Of a stretch of DNA of 64,000 nucleotides, positions 31,141 through 39,732 are shown one piece after another. Position 1 is the first letter of the stretch, and each line of letters opens with the position of its first letter. The stretch covers positions 98,705 to 162,704 of the forward strand of contig JAFKFK010000022.1 in the NCBI GenBank assembly GCA_017307275.1. Reading direction: 5' to 3'. The DNA comes from Alphaproteobacteria bacterium (GTDB taxonomy: Bacteria > Pseudomonadota > Alphaproteobacteria > Reyranellales > Reyranellaceae). The notes below the pieces were generated by a model that was not told where the DNA came from, did no database searches, and saw only the letters and a program-made list of their open reading frames with translations. The position numbers and the translations under genes are program-made.

Positions 31141-32136
31141 ATGAAACTGTTTCTGGCGGCTTCCCTTGGCCTTGCCGTAACGATGGCCACGGCAGCCCAG
31201 GCGCAGACCGGGCCGAGCTTCGACTGTGCGAAAGCCTCCAATGTCGTGGAACGAGCAGTTTGCAAGGATGCGGACCTGGCCAAAGCCGACCGCGAATTGG
31301 CCAGCCTTTACACCGCGTTGCTCGGTCGGTTGAGCGGACCGGCCAAGGAGAGCCTGGAGAAGAACCAGGTGAGCTGGATCGTAAGCCGCAATCGGAGCTG
31401 CGGCGCCAGCGAGCCCGATATGACGACGTACTGCCTCAAGAAGCGATACGAGGAGCGGATCGCCGATCTCAAGGCATCCGGCACGGGCACCTATCCCTTC
31501 GTCGAGGCGCAGACGATCGAGAAGAAAGGCAAGGTCGGGCAGGCCAGCTACACGATCGACATTCTCTATCCGCGTTTCGCCGGAAAGACTGCCGACTTCT
31601 CTGCGGTCAACCGGATCTATGCCGACAACGCCGCCAAGGCGGCACGCGAAACGACTCCGACCGCGGATGCCGGCGTGGATCGTCCGCAGGAATGGTCGGC
31701 AATGGGCAGCTACGCCCTCTATCGCCCCGGCCCCGACGCCATCACGGTGGCGCTGGACTTCTGGAGCTATACCGGCGGCGCCCATGGCTATGGCGCCATC
31801 ACGTGCAAGCTGGTCGACCTGCGTTCGGGCAAGGCCGTAGCGCCCGAGGCTGTGTTCGCACCGGGCGATCAGTGGCTGAAGGAGCTGGTCACCCTCACGG
31901 CTGCCGATCTCAAGAAGCAATTCGTGGAGAATCCCGGCTTCGACGATGCCTTGAAGCCGGCAAGCCTCACCAAGTTGCTGCGCGAAGGTAGCCACTATTG
32001 CTGGCAGGCCGGCAAGTTGCAGCTCTACTTCAATGCCTACGAAGTCGGGCCTTACGCGGCGGGCGCCTACACCGTCGATATTCCCTATGCGCGGTTGCGT
32101 TCACACCTGCGTGCGGGCGGTCCGATCGCTCCCTGA
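31141..32136 (+). CDS. secreted LprI-type (DUF1311) and DUF3298 two-domain protein
   Basis: A 331-residue periplasmic protein. A signal peptide (1-22) precedes a DUF1311/LprI-like domain, SFDCAKASNVVERAVCKDADLAKADRELASLYTALL with four conserved Cys through TYCLKKRYEERI (about 27-110). A DUF3298-like domain (about 120-325) follows, with WSYTGGAHGYGAITCKLVDLRSGK, where the GGAHG motif is typical. LprI homologues inhibit lysozyme and DUF3298 occurs in the lysozyme-binding anti-sigma factor RsiV, so a lysozyme-protection role is plausible but inferred. A GGAG ribosome site precedes the ATG. Confidence 0.88.
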   Translation: MKLFLAASLGLAVTMATAAQAQTGPSFDCAKASNVVERAVCKDADLAKADRELASLYTALLGRLSGPAKESLEKNQVSWIVSRNRSCGASEPDMTTYCLKKRYEERIADLKASGTGTYPFVEAQTIEKKGKVGQASYTIDILYPRFAGKTADFSAVNRIYADNAAKAARETTPTADAGVDRPQEWSAMGSYALYRPGPDAITVALDFWSYTGGAHGYGAITCKLVDLRSGKAVAPEAVFAPGDQWLKELVTLTAADLKKQFVENPGFDDALKPASLTKLLREGSHYCWQAGKLQLYFNAYEVGPYAAGAYTVDIPYARLRSHLRAGGPIAP

Positions 32137-32143
32137 TTCCCTG

Positions 32144-32620
32144 CTAGTGCAGCTTGCGACGGTCGCGGGTCGCCGTCGGTGAGCCCGCGGGCGCGGCGCG
32201 CTCGGTCGCAACAGGGGGAACCGGACCAGAGTGGTGGCTCGCCATGTGCCAGCCATCGCTCAACCGCACATAAAGGTTGCTCGCCATGAGCTGACCGTTG
32301 GGCAGGATCTCCCGGCAGATCACCAGAGCCAGCCCCGGTCGGCCGGCCACCCATTCTTCGGTACAGCGCACGCGCGGCGCCTCGGGATGTTTCATAATGG
32401 CGCGCCAACTCGCCATGATCTCGGCCCGGTCGTGAAGGGCGGCCTGACCGGGATGAAGACAAATGACCGAACCAGTCGGTGCCCAGATCTGATCCATCGC
32501 GTCGGCATCGCGATCGTTGAAGGCGCGATAGAAGGCGCGATTGGCGGCCAGAACCGCATCGCGTTCGTCATCGTCGAATTCCGCTAGGAGTGGCGGCAGG
32601 CGAGGTGGACGGCGAGGCAT
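32144..32620 (-). CDS. SnoaL-like/NTF2-fold protein
   Basis: A 158-residue protein with a single SnoaL/DUF4440-like domain: ERDAVLAANRAFYRAFNDRDADAMDQIWAPTGSVICLHPGQAALHDRAEIMASWRAIM and WHMASHHSGPVP near the end. Such folds serve as small-molecule isomerases or scaffolds; this type is often a stress-related protein of unknown substrate. The C-terminal 25 residues are disordered and basic. It converges on the DUF1311/DUF3298 gene with a 7-base gap. Confidence 0.88.
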   Translation of the reverse strand: MPRRPPRLPPLLAEFDDDERDAVLAANRAFYRAFNDRDADAMDQIWAPTGSVICLHPGQAALHDRAEIMASWRAIMKHPEAPRVRCTEEWVAGRPGLALVICREILPNGQLMASNLYVRLSDGWHMASHHSGPVPPVATERAAPAGSPTATRDRRKLH

Positions 32621-32690
32621 TCGATCCTCGAAACTCCCGGGTTGCGCGCCACAGGATTAGCCGACAGAGAAGGGGCATCCAACCGCCGAG

Positions 32691-33854
32691 ATGATGATGT
32701 CCATCCCCAAGCTCGAATTCCCGCCGTTCCACCTGCCTGCCGAAGCCGAGGCCCTGCGTGGCGAGGTCCGCGCCTTCCTGAAGGAGACGCTGCCCGGCAT
32801 CCAGACCGAGGATCGCTTCGCGAGCTGGAACACGCCGTCACCCGAATTCAGCCAGGCGCTCGGCGCCAAGGGTTGGCTCGGCATTACCTGGCCGAAGAAA
32901 TACGGCGGTGCCGAACGCACCTTCCTCGACCGCTACGTCGTGACCGAGGAACTGCTTGGCAACAGCGCACCGGCCGGCTCGCACTGGGTTGCCGACCGCC
33001 AGTCCGGTCCGCTCCTGTTGAAATTCGGCAGTGAGCAGCAGCGGCAGGCGATCCTGCCGCGCATTACGCGTGGGGAGTGCTATTTCAGCATCGGCATGAG
33101 CGAGCCGGACTCGGGTTCGGACCTCGCTTCCGTGCGGACGCGCGCCGAGCCGGTTTCCGGCGGCTTCCGCGTCAACGGCACCAAGGTGTGGACCTCGGGC
33201 GCGCATCGCAACCACTACTGCATCACCCTGGTGCGCACCTCGGGCCAGCACGGCGACCGTCACAAGGGCCTGAGCCAGCTCCTGGTCGATCTCAAGACGC
33301 CAGGCGTCACCATCCGGCCGATCATCAATCTTGCCGGACGGCATGACTGGAACGAGGTCACCTTCTCCGATGCGTTCATCCCCGAGGATTGCCTGATCGG
33401 CAACGAGGGCGATGGCTGGCTGCAGGTGACCAGCGAACTCGCCTTCGAGCGCTCCGGCCCCGAACGCTTCATGCAGAACGTCTATGTGCTGCGCGAGCTG
33501 ATCCGAGTCCTGGGCCGCCAGCCGGCCAAGCGCGCCAGCGCCATCGTCGGCCGCCTGATCGCGCGTCTGTGGACCTTGCGCCAGATGTCGACTGCGGTGG
33601 CCGGCCTGATGCAGGGTGGCCAGTCGCCGGCAATCGAGGCGTCTCTGGTGAAGGACCTCGGCACGATCTACGAGCAGGACCTGCCGGAGATTGCGCGCAC
33701 GCTGGCGGAGTCCGACGCCACGACCGAGGACGATCTCGCCGATTTCCTCGATATCGCCCAGTACGCCACGATGATGGCCCCGAGCTACACCATCCAGGGC
33801 GGCACCACTCAGGTCCTGCGCGGCATCGTTGCCCGCGGCCTCGGACTGCGTTGA
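32691..33854 (+). CDS. acyl-CoA dehydrogenase (first of a pair)
   Basis: A 387-residue flavoprotein of the acyl-CoA dehydrogenase family. Seen are GWLGITWPKKYGGAERTFLDRYVVTEELL, the FAD/substrate loop CYFSIGMSEPDSGSDLASVRTRAE, GFRVNGTKVWTSGAHRNHYCITLVRT, and the C-terminal helical domain ending YTIQGGTTQVLRGIVARGLGLR. The paired arrangement with a shorter dehydrogenase 11 bases downstream matches the heteromeric FadE26/FadE27-like pairs that act on bulky side chains. Substrate is unknown. Two Met codons directly after the first make the exact start uncertain by up to 6 bases. Confidence 0.95.
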   Translation: MMMSIPKLEFPPFHLPAEAEALRGEVRAFLKETLPGIQTEDRFASWNTPSPEFSQALGAKGWLGITWPKKYGGAERTFLDRYVVTEELLGNSAPAGSHWVADRQSGPLLLKFGSEQQRQAILPRITRGECYFSIGMSEPDSGSDLASVRTRAEPVSGGFRVNGTKVWTSGAHRNHYCITLVRTSGQHGDRHKGLSQLLVDLKTPGVTIRPIINLAGRHDWNEVTFSDAFIPEDCLIGNEGDGWLQVTSELAFERSGPERFMQNVYVLRELIRVLGRQPAKRASAIVGRLIARLWTLRQMSTAVAGLMQGGQSPAIEASLVKDLGTIYEQDLPEIARTLAESDATTEDDLADFLDIAQYATMMAPSYTIQGGTTQVLRGIVARGLGLR

Positions 33855-33865
33855 GGAGAACGACC

Positions 33866-34927
33866 ATGGACCGCGAAACCCGCGACATGTTGCTGGAAAC
33901 CGCTGGCCGCTTCTTTTCCGAGCGCAGTGGCAAGGAAGTCGTGAACGGCGTCGAAAAGGGCGTATGGCCCGCCGATCTCTGGAAGGAGATCGAGGAGATG
34001 GGGCTGCCGCTGATCGCTGTGCCCGAAGCCCAGGAAGGCGTCGGCGGCACCTTGGCCGACCTGCTGGCGCTCCTGCGCGTCGCTGGCGAGCATGCCGTGC
34101 CGGTGCCGCTCGCCGAGACGACGCTCGCCAATCTTCTCGTCGCTGCGTCGGGCGGTAAGCCCGCGAGCGGCCCCACGACCCTGGCGCTTGGCGGAGGTGA
34201 CCTGTCACTTCAGGGCAATCGCCTGTCGGGCAAGGTGATGCGCGTTCCGTTCGCCAGCGTCGCCGACCGGTTCGTGTCGGTCGTGAATGCTGGCGGCAAA
34301 CCGACCCTGGTGGTCGTGGCACGCGACGAGACTTCCGTCGAGGAGACGCCGAGCCATGCCGGCGAGCCATATGGCACAGTGGTCTTCGACAATACGCCGG
34401 TCGAATTCTCGGCGGCTTCTGCCGTGAGTGCCGACCGCGCCCTGGAACTCGCCGCCCTGATGCGCACCATGCAAATGGCGGGTGCGGCTGACAAGGTGCT
34501 GGTAACTGCCGTCGAATACTGCAAGCAGCGCGCCCAGTTCGGCCGGCCGATCTCGAACTTCCAGGCGATCCAGCACATGCTGGCGGAACTCGCGAGTTGC
34601 GTGGCTGCCACCATCGCGTCGGCCGAGTCGGCCTCGCGCGATGCCGACGAGGGCGGACTGGAAGACGGCGGCAGCTTCTCCATCGCTGCTGCCAAGACCC
34701 AGTGTTCGGACTTTGCGCACCGCATCGCCGCGATCTCGCATCAGTCGATGGGCGCCATGGGCTTCACCCACGAGCACATCCTGCATCACTACACGCGCCG
34801 TCTCTGGGTGTGGCGTCGCGACTTCGGCAGCGAGGCTTTCTGGGGCGAAAAGATCGGCCAGGCATTCGCCAAGGCCGGCCGTGACGCCATGTGGCCGGCT
34901 CTCACCGAAAGCAGATACGCGGCCTGA
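33866..34927 (+). CDS. acyl-CoA dehydrogenase-like protein (second of a pair)
   Basis: A 353-residue partner acyl-CoA dehydrogenase. The N-terminal domain (DLWKEIEEMGLPLIAVPEAQEGVGGTLADLLALL) and C-terminal helices (EYCKQRAQFGRPISNFQAIQHMLAELAS, SHQSMGAMGFTHEHILHHYTRRLWVWRRDFG) are clear, but the central beta domain is short. No obvious catalytic Glu is seen in the first gene's position, so the two chains may share one active site. ATG 33866 follows a GAGGAG site. A terminator lies 49 bases downstream. Confidence 0.93.
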   Translation: MDRETRDMLLETAGRFFSERSGKEVVNGVEKGVWPADLWKEIEEMGLPLIAVPEAQEGVGGTLADLLALLRVAGEHAVPVPLAETTLANLLVAASGGKPASGPTTLALGGGDLSLQGNRLSGKVMRVPFASVADRFVSVVNAGGKPTLVVVARDETSVEETPSHAGEPYGTVVFDNTPVEFSAASAVSADRALELAALMRTMQMAGAADKVLVTAVEYCKQRAQFGRPISNFQAIQHMLAELASCVAATIASAESASRDADEGGLEDGGSFSIAAAKTQCSDFAHRIAAISHQSMGAMGFTHEHILHHYTRRLWVWRRDFGSEAFWGEKIGQAFAKAGRDAMWPALTESRYAA

Positions 34928-34975
34928 GCGGGGCAGCAAAGCCTGTCATCGGCTAATCATATTAGGCGGCTATTG

Positions 34976-35002
34976 AACGGCGCTCCCGATTGGAGCGCCG
35001 TT
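34976..35002 (+). terminator. terminator of the acyl-CoA dehydrogenase pair
   Basis: Perfect 11-base arms AACGGCGCTCC and GGAGCGCCGTT enclose a 5-base loop. The T-run is short (TTT), so the hairpin may work in both directions or with Rho. Confidence 0.65.
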
Positions 35003-35069
35003 TGCGTATCGGGGTATTCTCTGGCGATATATCGGCGGAGATACATCGACAAGCTGTGGGAGCTGGCCG

Positions 35070-36419
35070 CTGATCGCACGTCGCAAGCGCATTGGCATCG
35101 TCGGGGCAGGCTTCACAGGCTCGATGCTGGCGGTCCGGCTTGCGCGGCAATCGTCGGCGCCGGTGGACATTTTCCTGTTCGATCGAAACAAGGCCTTCGG
35201 CCGTGGCGTTGCCTACGCGACCGAGATCGATCGTCATCTCCTGAACGTGCCGGCGGCCAGCATGAGCGCCCATGCGGAAGAGCCCGCGCATTTCCTCGGC
35301 TGGCTGAGAGGGAAGGGCCGCGAGGTCGAAGACGGCGCCTTCCTGCCGCGCGGCCTCTACGGAACCTATCTGCGCGACATCCTTGGACGGTCTCCCGATG
35401 TCTCCACGGTCTCCGCCGACGTCCAGGGGGTGCAGGTCGACGGCAAAGGCGTGGCGCTTTCGTTGTCGGACGGCCGGGCATTGGAGGTCGACCGCGCGAT
35501 CCTGTGCCTCGGCAATTTTCCGCCCGCGTCGCCGATGGATGAGCACCTCGACGAAAGCAGCGTCGATCACTACGTCGCCGATCCCTGGCATGCCGGCCGG
35601 CTGTCGGAGATAGAGCCCAGCGACACGGTGGTGCTGATCGGCACCAGCCTCACGATGGTCGATATCGTGCTCGAACTCGTCGCCAAGGGCCATCGTGGCC
35701 GTCTGGTCGCGGTGTCGCGCCGGGGGCTGCTGCCGGCAGCACATCGCAAGGCGCAGCCAGCGAGATCGCCGCTTACGCTCGATCATCTGCCGAACGACAT
35801 GGCGAACCTGGTCCATGTGCTGCGGAGGGCAGCGGAAGAGGAGAAGCGCCGCGGTGGCGACTGGCGCACGGTCGTCGATTCCCTGCGGCCGCATACCCAA
35901 GCGCTTTGGCGCCGCCTTCCCATCGCCGAACGCCGACGCTTCATGCGTCATGTCAGACCCTATTGGGAGATTCACCGCCACAGGCTGGCGCCCGAGGTCG
36001 CAGAAGAGCTGGCGTCGCTGCAACGGGACGGACGTCTCGAAATCGTGGCCGGTTGGGTGCGCGAAATTGCAGCCCGCCAGAATGGCGTCCGCGTCGGCAT
36101 CGCGAGGCGGCGCAGCGTGGCGCAGGAAATCGTCGACAGCGACTGGGTGATCAACTGTTCGGGCCCGGCGCTCGACTACAGCCGGATCGACGATCCGCTC
36201 CTGGTCTCGCTGTTCGCTGACGGCCTCGTGCGGCCCGGGCCGTTGCGTCTTGGCCTGGACGTCGATGACGACTATCGCCTGATCGACCGGATGGGGATCG
36301 CATCGCCTCAGCTCTTTGCCCTAGGACCGATGATCCGTGGGGTGCTCTGGGAAACGACCGCCGTGCCTGACATTCGCCGTCAGTGTGACGCGCTGGCGAA
36401 GCTCCTCGCGGCGTCCTAG
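35070..36419 (+). CDS. FAD/NAD(P)-binding flavoprotein with a non-standard start
   Basis: A roughly 449-residue protein of the FAD-NAD(P)-binding family (NAD_binding_9 type). The nucleotide-binding motif RIGIVGAGFTGSMLAVRL lies upstream of the first in-frame ATG (35124), and the frame back to its previous stop (34974) has no ATG, GTG or TTG. CTG 35070, with GGGAG 7 bases before it, is the best candidate start. Further motifs are FGRGVAYATEIDRHLLNVPAASMSAHA, DTVVLIGTSLTMVDIVLELVAKGH and VINCSGPALDYSRIDDPL. Starting at 35124 would delete the GxGxxG loop. Its stop overlaps the convergent ABC gene at CTAG 36416-36419. Confidence 0.75.
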   Translation: MIARRKRIGIVGAGFTGSMLAVRLARQSSAPVDIFLFDRNKAFGRGVAYATEIDRHLLNVPAASMSAHAEEPAHFLGWLRGKGREVEDGAFLPRGLYGTYLRDILGRSPDVSTVSADVQGVQVDGKGVALSLSDGRALEVDRAILCLGNFPPASPMDEHLDESSVDHYVADPWHAGRLSEIEPSDTVVLIGTSLTMVDIVLELVAKGHRGRLVAVSRRGLLPAAHRKAQPARSPLTLDHLPNDMANLVHVLRRAAEEEKRRGGDWRTVVDSLRPHTQALWRRLPIAERRRFMRHVRPYWEIHRHRLAPEVAEELASLQRDGRLEIVAGWVREIAARQNGVRVGIARRRSVAQEIVDSDWVINCSGPALDYSRIDDPLLVSLFADGLVRPGPLRLGLDVDDDYRLIDRMGIASPQLFALGPMIRGVLWETTAVPDIRRQCDALAKLLAAS

Positions 36420-37183
36420 GTGCGCAGCGGGCCGACGACGTAACGGCCACTTTCGGTGCGTTCGACGATGACGGGTACGCCATAGACGGCACTCAACGTA
36501 GGCCCGGTCAGAGTCTCGCCCGGTGTGCCGTAGGCGGCAAGGCGGCCGTCGGCGATGACGGCAACCCTGGTTGCCAGTTCGCGCGCCTGATCGGGATCGT
36601 GGGTCGAGAAGACCACGCCGAAGCCGCGCTCGCGCAAGGCACGCACGCGGTCGAGCACCAGGAAGCGATTGCCCAGGTCGAGGCTCGCGGTCGGCTCGTC
36701 CATCACCAGGAGCGGTGCATCCTGTGCCAGGGCGCGGGCGATAAGGCAAAGCTGGCGTTGGCCGCCCGAGATGCGATTGGCCTCGCGGTCGGCGAGATCG
36801 AGGATATCCAATTCGTCGAGCGCAGCGTGCGCGCGATTGTAGTCGGCCATACTGGGGGCCGCGAAAGGTCCGAGATGCGCCGTGCGGCCCATCAGCACCA
36901 GATCGAGGACGGTGTAGGCAAACTCCATGACTTGAGCTTGCGGAACATAGGCCACCGTGCGCGCGAGGGCCTGGCGGGAGAGGCTGGCGACCGGCTTGCC
37001 GTCGATCTCGACTGTGCCATCGAGTGCCGGGATGAGGCCGAGGAGCGTCTTGAACAGCGTCGTCTTGCCGGCGCCGTTTGGCCCCAACAGGCAGAGCACT
37101 TCGCCGCGGCCGACGGCGAGATCGATTCCCTCCGCGACGCGACGCTGCGGGTAGCCGATGGCGAGCTGGTGGGCCTGCAGCAT
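36416..37183 (-). CDS. ABC transporter ATP-binding protein (FecE/MolC type)
   Basis: A 255-residue ATPase with Walker A GPNGAGKT (34-41), Q-loop YVPQAQVMEF, signature ISGGQRQL, Walker B LLVMDEPTASLD and H-loop STHDPDQA. The start is ATG 37183, 2 bases after the permease stop; an upstream extension would overlap the permease. It belongs to the metal-chelate importer group. It is the last gene of mop-trmO-SBP-permease-ATPase, so I infer molybdate or tungstate import like Haemophilus MolBCA rather than iron-siderophore uptake. Confidence 0.92.
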   Translation of the reverse strand: MLQAHQLAIGYPQRRVAEGIDLAVGRGEVLCLLGPNGAGKTTLFKTLLGLIPALDGTVEIDGKPVASLSRQALARTVAYVPQAQVMEFAYTVLDLVLMGRTAHLGPFAAPSMADYNRAHAALDELDILDLADREANRISGGQRQLCLIARALAQDAPLLVMDEPTASLDLGNRFLVLDRVRALRERGFGVVFSTHDPDQARELATRVAVIADGRLAAYGTPGETLTGPTLSAVYGVPVIVERTESGRYVVGPLRT

Positions 37184-37185
37184 GC

Positions 37186-38187
37186 TCAGCTCCACACGCG
37201 GCGGCCGCGCGCCAGCAGCCACACGAAGAGCGGGGCGCCGATCAGCGCCGTCAGCAGGCCGAGCGGGATTTCGATGCGTGCGGCGGAGCGCGCCAGGGTA
37301 TCGACCAGCACGAGGAACGCGGCGCCCATCAGGATCGACGCTGGCAGCACGCGGTCGTAGCGGGGACCGACCAGCGGGCGGACCATGTGCGGGATCATCA
37401 GGCCGATCCAGCCGACGACGCCGGAGACCGAAACGGCCGCTGCGGTGATGAGCGTGGCGGCGGCAATCACGACACCGCGTACGAACCCGACATTGACGCC
37501 AAGCGCGCGGGCTTCGTCGTCGCCCAATGACAGGACGCCAATTCGCCAGCGCAGCAAGGCCAAGGGGAGGAGGCCGACGATCACCAGCGGCGCGACGCTC
37601 CAGACATCGTCGACCTTGATGCCCGACAGGCTGCCCAACAGCCAGAAGGTGATGGCGGGAAGCTGGTTGTAGGGATCGGCCAGGATCTTCACCAGCGAGA
37701 TGCCGGCACCCGCGAGCGCTCCGACGACGATGCCGGCCAGTACCAGCACGAGGACTTCGTTCTGACTGCGCAGCGTCCGCGCCAGCGCGTAGACGATGGC
37801 GACTGTTACCAAGCCCGTGACGAATCCCAATCCCTGAATGGCGATCACGGGCAGAGACAGCAGGATGCCGAGAACGGCGCCGAAGCCTGCGCCAGCCGAG
37901 ACGCCCAGTATGTCCGGCGAGACCAGTGGATTGCGGAAGAGCGTCTGGTAGCTCGCGCCCGCAGCGGCCAGGGCGGCGCCGACCAAGGCTGCGGCCAGGA
38001 CGCGCGGCAGCCGGATCTGGAACAGGATGGTGTCGATGTGAGGCGAGTAGGTGTCGCCGCGGAGGCGTGCGAGGAGTGCGCCGATGACGTCGCCTGCCGG
38101 GATCGGGTAGGGGCCGACCATGCTGCCGACCAGCATGGCCGCGAGCAGAGCGAGGGCAAGGAGAGCGACGATCGGGACGGCGCGCAT
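37186..38187 (-). CDS. FecCD-family ABC transporter permease
   Basis: A 333-residue inner-membrane permease of the BtuC/FecCD type with about ten hydrophobic segments. The hallmark RLPRVLAAALVGAALAAAGASYQTLFRNPLVSPDILGVSAGAGFGA and GWIGLMIPHMVRPLVGPRYDRVLPAS (coupling helix) are present. ATG 38187 (MRAVPIVALLALALL) is the natural start, 7 bases after the binding-protein stop. A homodimer with the ATPase encoded next is expected. Confidence 0.95.
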   Translation of the reverse strand: MRAVPIVALLALALLAAMLVGSMVGPYPIPAGDVIGALLARLRGDTYSPHIDTILFQIRLPRVLAAALVGAALAAAGASYQTLFRNPLVSPDILGVSAGAGFGAVLGILLSLPVIAIQGLGFVTGLVTVAIVYALARTLRSQNEVLVLVLAGIVVGALAGAGISLVKILADPYNQLPAITFWLLGSLSGIKVDDVWSVAPLVIVGLLPLALLRWRIGVLSLGDDEARALGVNVGFVRGVVIAAATLITAAAVSVSGVVGWIGLMIPHMVRPLVGPRYDRVLPASILMGAAFLVLVDTLARSAARIEIPLGLLTALIGAPLFVWLLARGRRVWS

Positions 38188-38194
38188 GAGGCCG

Positions 38195-39229
38195 TCAGTT
38201 TGCCGTGCCGCCCAGCAGTTGCGCCAGTTGCGTGTCGGTGACGTCGACCCCGTAGAACAGCTCGTAGAAACCACGTGTCTCGGCGCGCAGGTCGATGCCG
38301 GCCTCGGCCGGATAGAACAGCGACAGCAGCCAGCGCAGGCCGATCAGCCGGTTGAGCGAGGGCGGGGCATCGATCCAGCCCCATGGCAGGCTCGGCGCGA
38401 GATGGACGCGGTTGTTCGCGACAGCGCGCACCTGGTTCCAGCCGGGCTTGCTCTTCACATTGGCGAAGAAGGTCCGGTCGAGGGTGACGATGATGTCGGG
38501 CTGCCAGGCGATGATCTGTTCCAGCGAGGCATTGGAGATATTACCGGTGCCGCCCAGTCCTTGGGCGACGTTGACGGCGCCGGCGCGCTCGATGATCTCG
38601 GTGTTGATCGAGCCGCGGCTGCCGGTCTCCAGTCCTTCGGCCCCACGTGCGAGATAGACCCGCGGCCGGCGGTCCGCAGGTACACGCGCCAGCACGCGAT
38701 CGACCATGGCGAAGCTCGCTTCGGCATAGGCAGCAAGGGTGGCTGCCCGTTCGGCACGCCCCAGCATGTCGCCTGCCAGTTTCAACGACGCAGCCGATGC
38801 CGAGAATCGACCGTCGATAAGGGCGTAGGGAATGCCTGTCTGGCTTTGCACGCGGTCGGCTAGGGAAACGAACGTCTCGGAGGTCGAGCCAAAGTCGAGA
38901 ACCATGTCGGGCTTGGCGGCAACCAGCCGCTCCAGGCTCACCGTATCGCCACGCCCGGTGAGGCGGCCGGTCTCGGGCAGATCGCGCGCCGGGCTGGCGA
39001 GAAATGCTTTCTCTGCGGGCGACGGCGTGCGGATCCAGCCTACCATCGCGTCGCGGGCGAGCGCGTAGGCCAGCACCGAGGCCGGCGGCCCTGCCACGAA
39101 GACCCGGTTGATACGCTCCGGCAACGTGATCTTGCGGCCGGCCGAATCGACGAATGCACGGGACTGCGCCAGGGCAGGGCGCGCGACGAGGCCGGCGCCC
39201 AAGAAGGCAAGGGCGGTGCGCCGCCTCAC
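38195..39229 (-). CDS. periplasmic metal/oxyanion-binding protein of a Fec-type ABC importer
   Basis: A 344-residue type III binding protein (TroA/FecB fold) with an Arg-rich Sec or Tat-like signal peptide (MRRRTALAFLGAGLVARPALA). Typical elements are FVDSAGRKITLPERINRVFVAGPPAS, LVAAKPDMVLDFGS, LEQIIAWQPDIIVTLD and LPWGWIDAPPSLNRLIGLRWLLSLFYP. Family members bind siderophores, heme, B12 or, for MolA, molybdate and tungstate. The operon mate Mop and the nearby modE/modA favour Mo or W. The start overlaps the trmO stop by 4 bases. Confidence 0.9.
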   Translation of the reverse strand: MRRRTALAFLGAGLVARPALAQSRAFVDSAGRKITLPERINRVFVAGPPASVLAYALARDAMVGWIRTPSPAEKAFLASPARDLPETGRLTGRGDTVSLERLVAAKPDMVLDFGSTSETFVSLADRVQSQTGIPYALIDGRFSASAASLKLAGDMLGRAERAATLAAYAEASFAMVDRVLARVPADRRPRVYLARGAEGLETGSRGSINTEIIERAGAVNVAQGLGGTGNISNASLEQIIAWQPDIIVTLDRTFFANVKSKPGWNQVRAVANNRVHLAPSLPWGWIDAPPSLNRLIGLRWLLSLFYPAEAGIDLRAETRGFYELFYGVDVTDTQLAQLLGGTAN

Positions 39230-39723
39230 GGGTCTCCGACCTGGAAGTCTCCGGCCTGCGCGGGCGCCAGCGGCTCGAACAGCGTCCGGTCAGGCTTCAC
39301 GTCGAGCAGCGGGGTGCCGTCGAGGCAATCCATGCCGCGAACGAAAAGAACCGGCCCTTCGATCCTCACCAGCCGAACGATCGACGTACCGATAGGGTTG
39401 GGCCGCACCGGCGTACGCAGAGAGAAGACGCCTCGCGCTTCGCCATCGTCGCGCGGGCTCTGATGCACGAGGTCTCGCCGTGATTCATGCAGCCAGTAGA
39501 GCACCTCCAGCCGCTCGAACTCATCGACGCCCAGCAGGCCTTCGTCCCACGGGGCATCCAGCTCGAGCCGGCAGGTCGGCCCGTCGAGCCGACCTTGCCG
39601 CGGTGTCTCCAGCCGCGATGTCCAGGGCGTGCGAATACGCCCGATGAAGTGTAGCGAGGCGTCGAAGCCTTCCGGCGGATCGACGGCCCGCTCGCCCCGA
39701 CGGATCTCGTTCAGCCGAACCAT
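39226..39723 (-). CDS. TrmO/TsaA-family (UPF0066) protein, tRNA t6A37 N6-methyltransferase-like
   Basis: A 165-residue UPF0066 protein, related to E. coli TrmO, which methylates t6A37 in tRNA-Thr. The signature RTPVRPNPIGTSIVRLVRIEG and the block MDCLDGTPLLDVKPDRTLFEP are present. The E. coli enzyme is longer because of a C-terminal domain missing here. Its location inside a metal-transport operon, overlapping the binding-protein gene as ATGA and 9 bases after mop, is unusual for a tRNA enzyme and suggests a separate role for this short form. Confidence 0.85.
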   Translation of the reverse strand: MVRLNEIRRGERAVDPPEGFDASLHFIGRIRTPWTSRLETPRQGRLDGPTCRLELDAPWDEGLLGVDEFERLEVLYWLHESRRDLVHQSPRDDGEARGVFSLRTPVRPNPIGTSIVRLVRIEGPVLFVRGMDCLDGTPLLDVKPDRTLFEPLAPAQAGDFQVGDP

Positions 39724-39732
39724 CGACGTGGA

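Noticed and set aside
36416..38187. The ABC permease and ATPase as ModB and ModC partners of ModA
   Set aside because: The permease is of FecCD type and the ATPase lacks the ModC C-terminal Mop domain.
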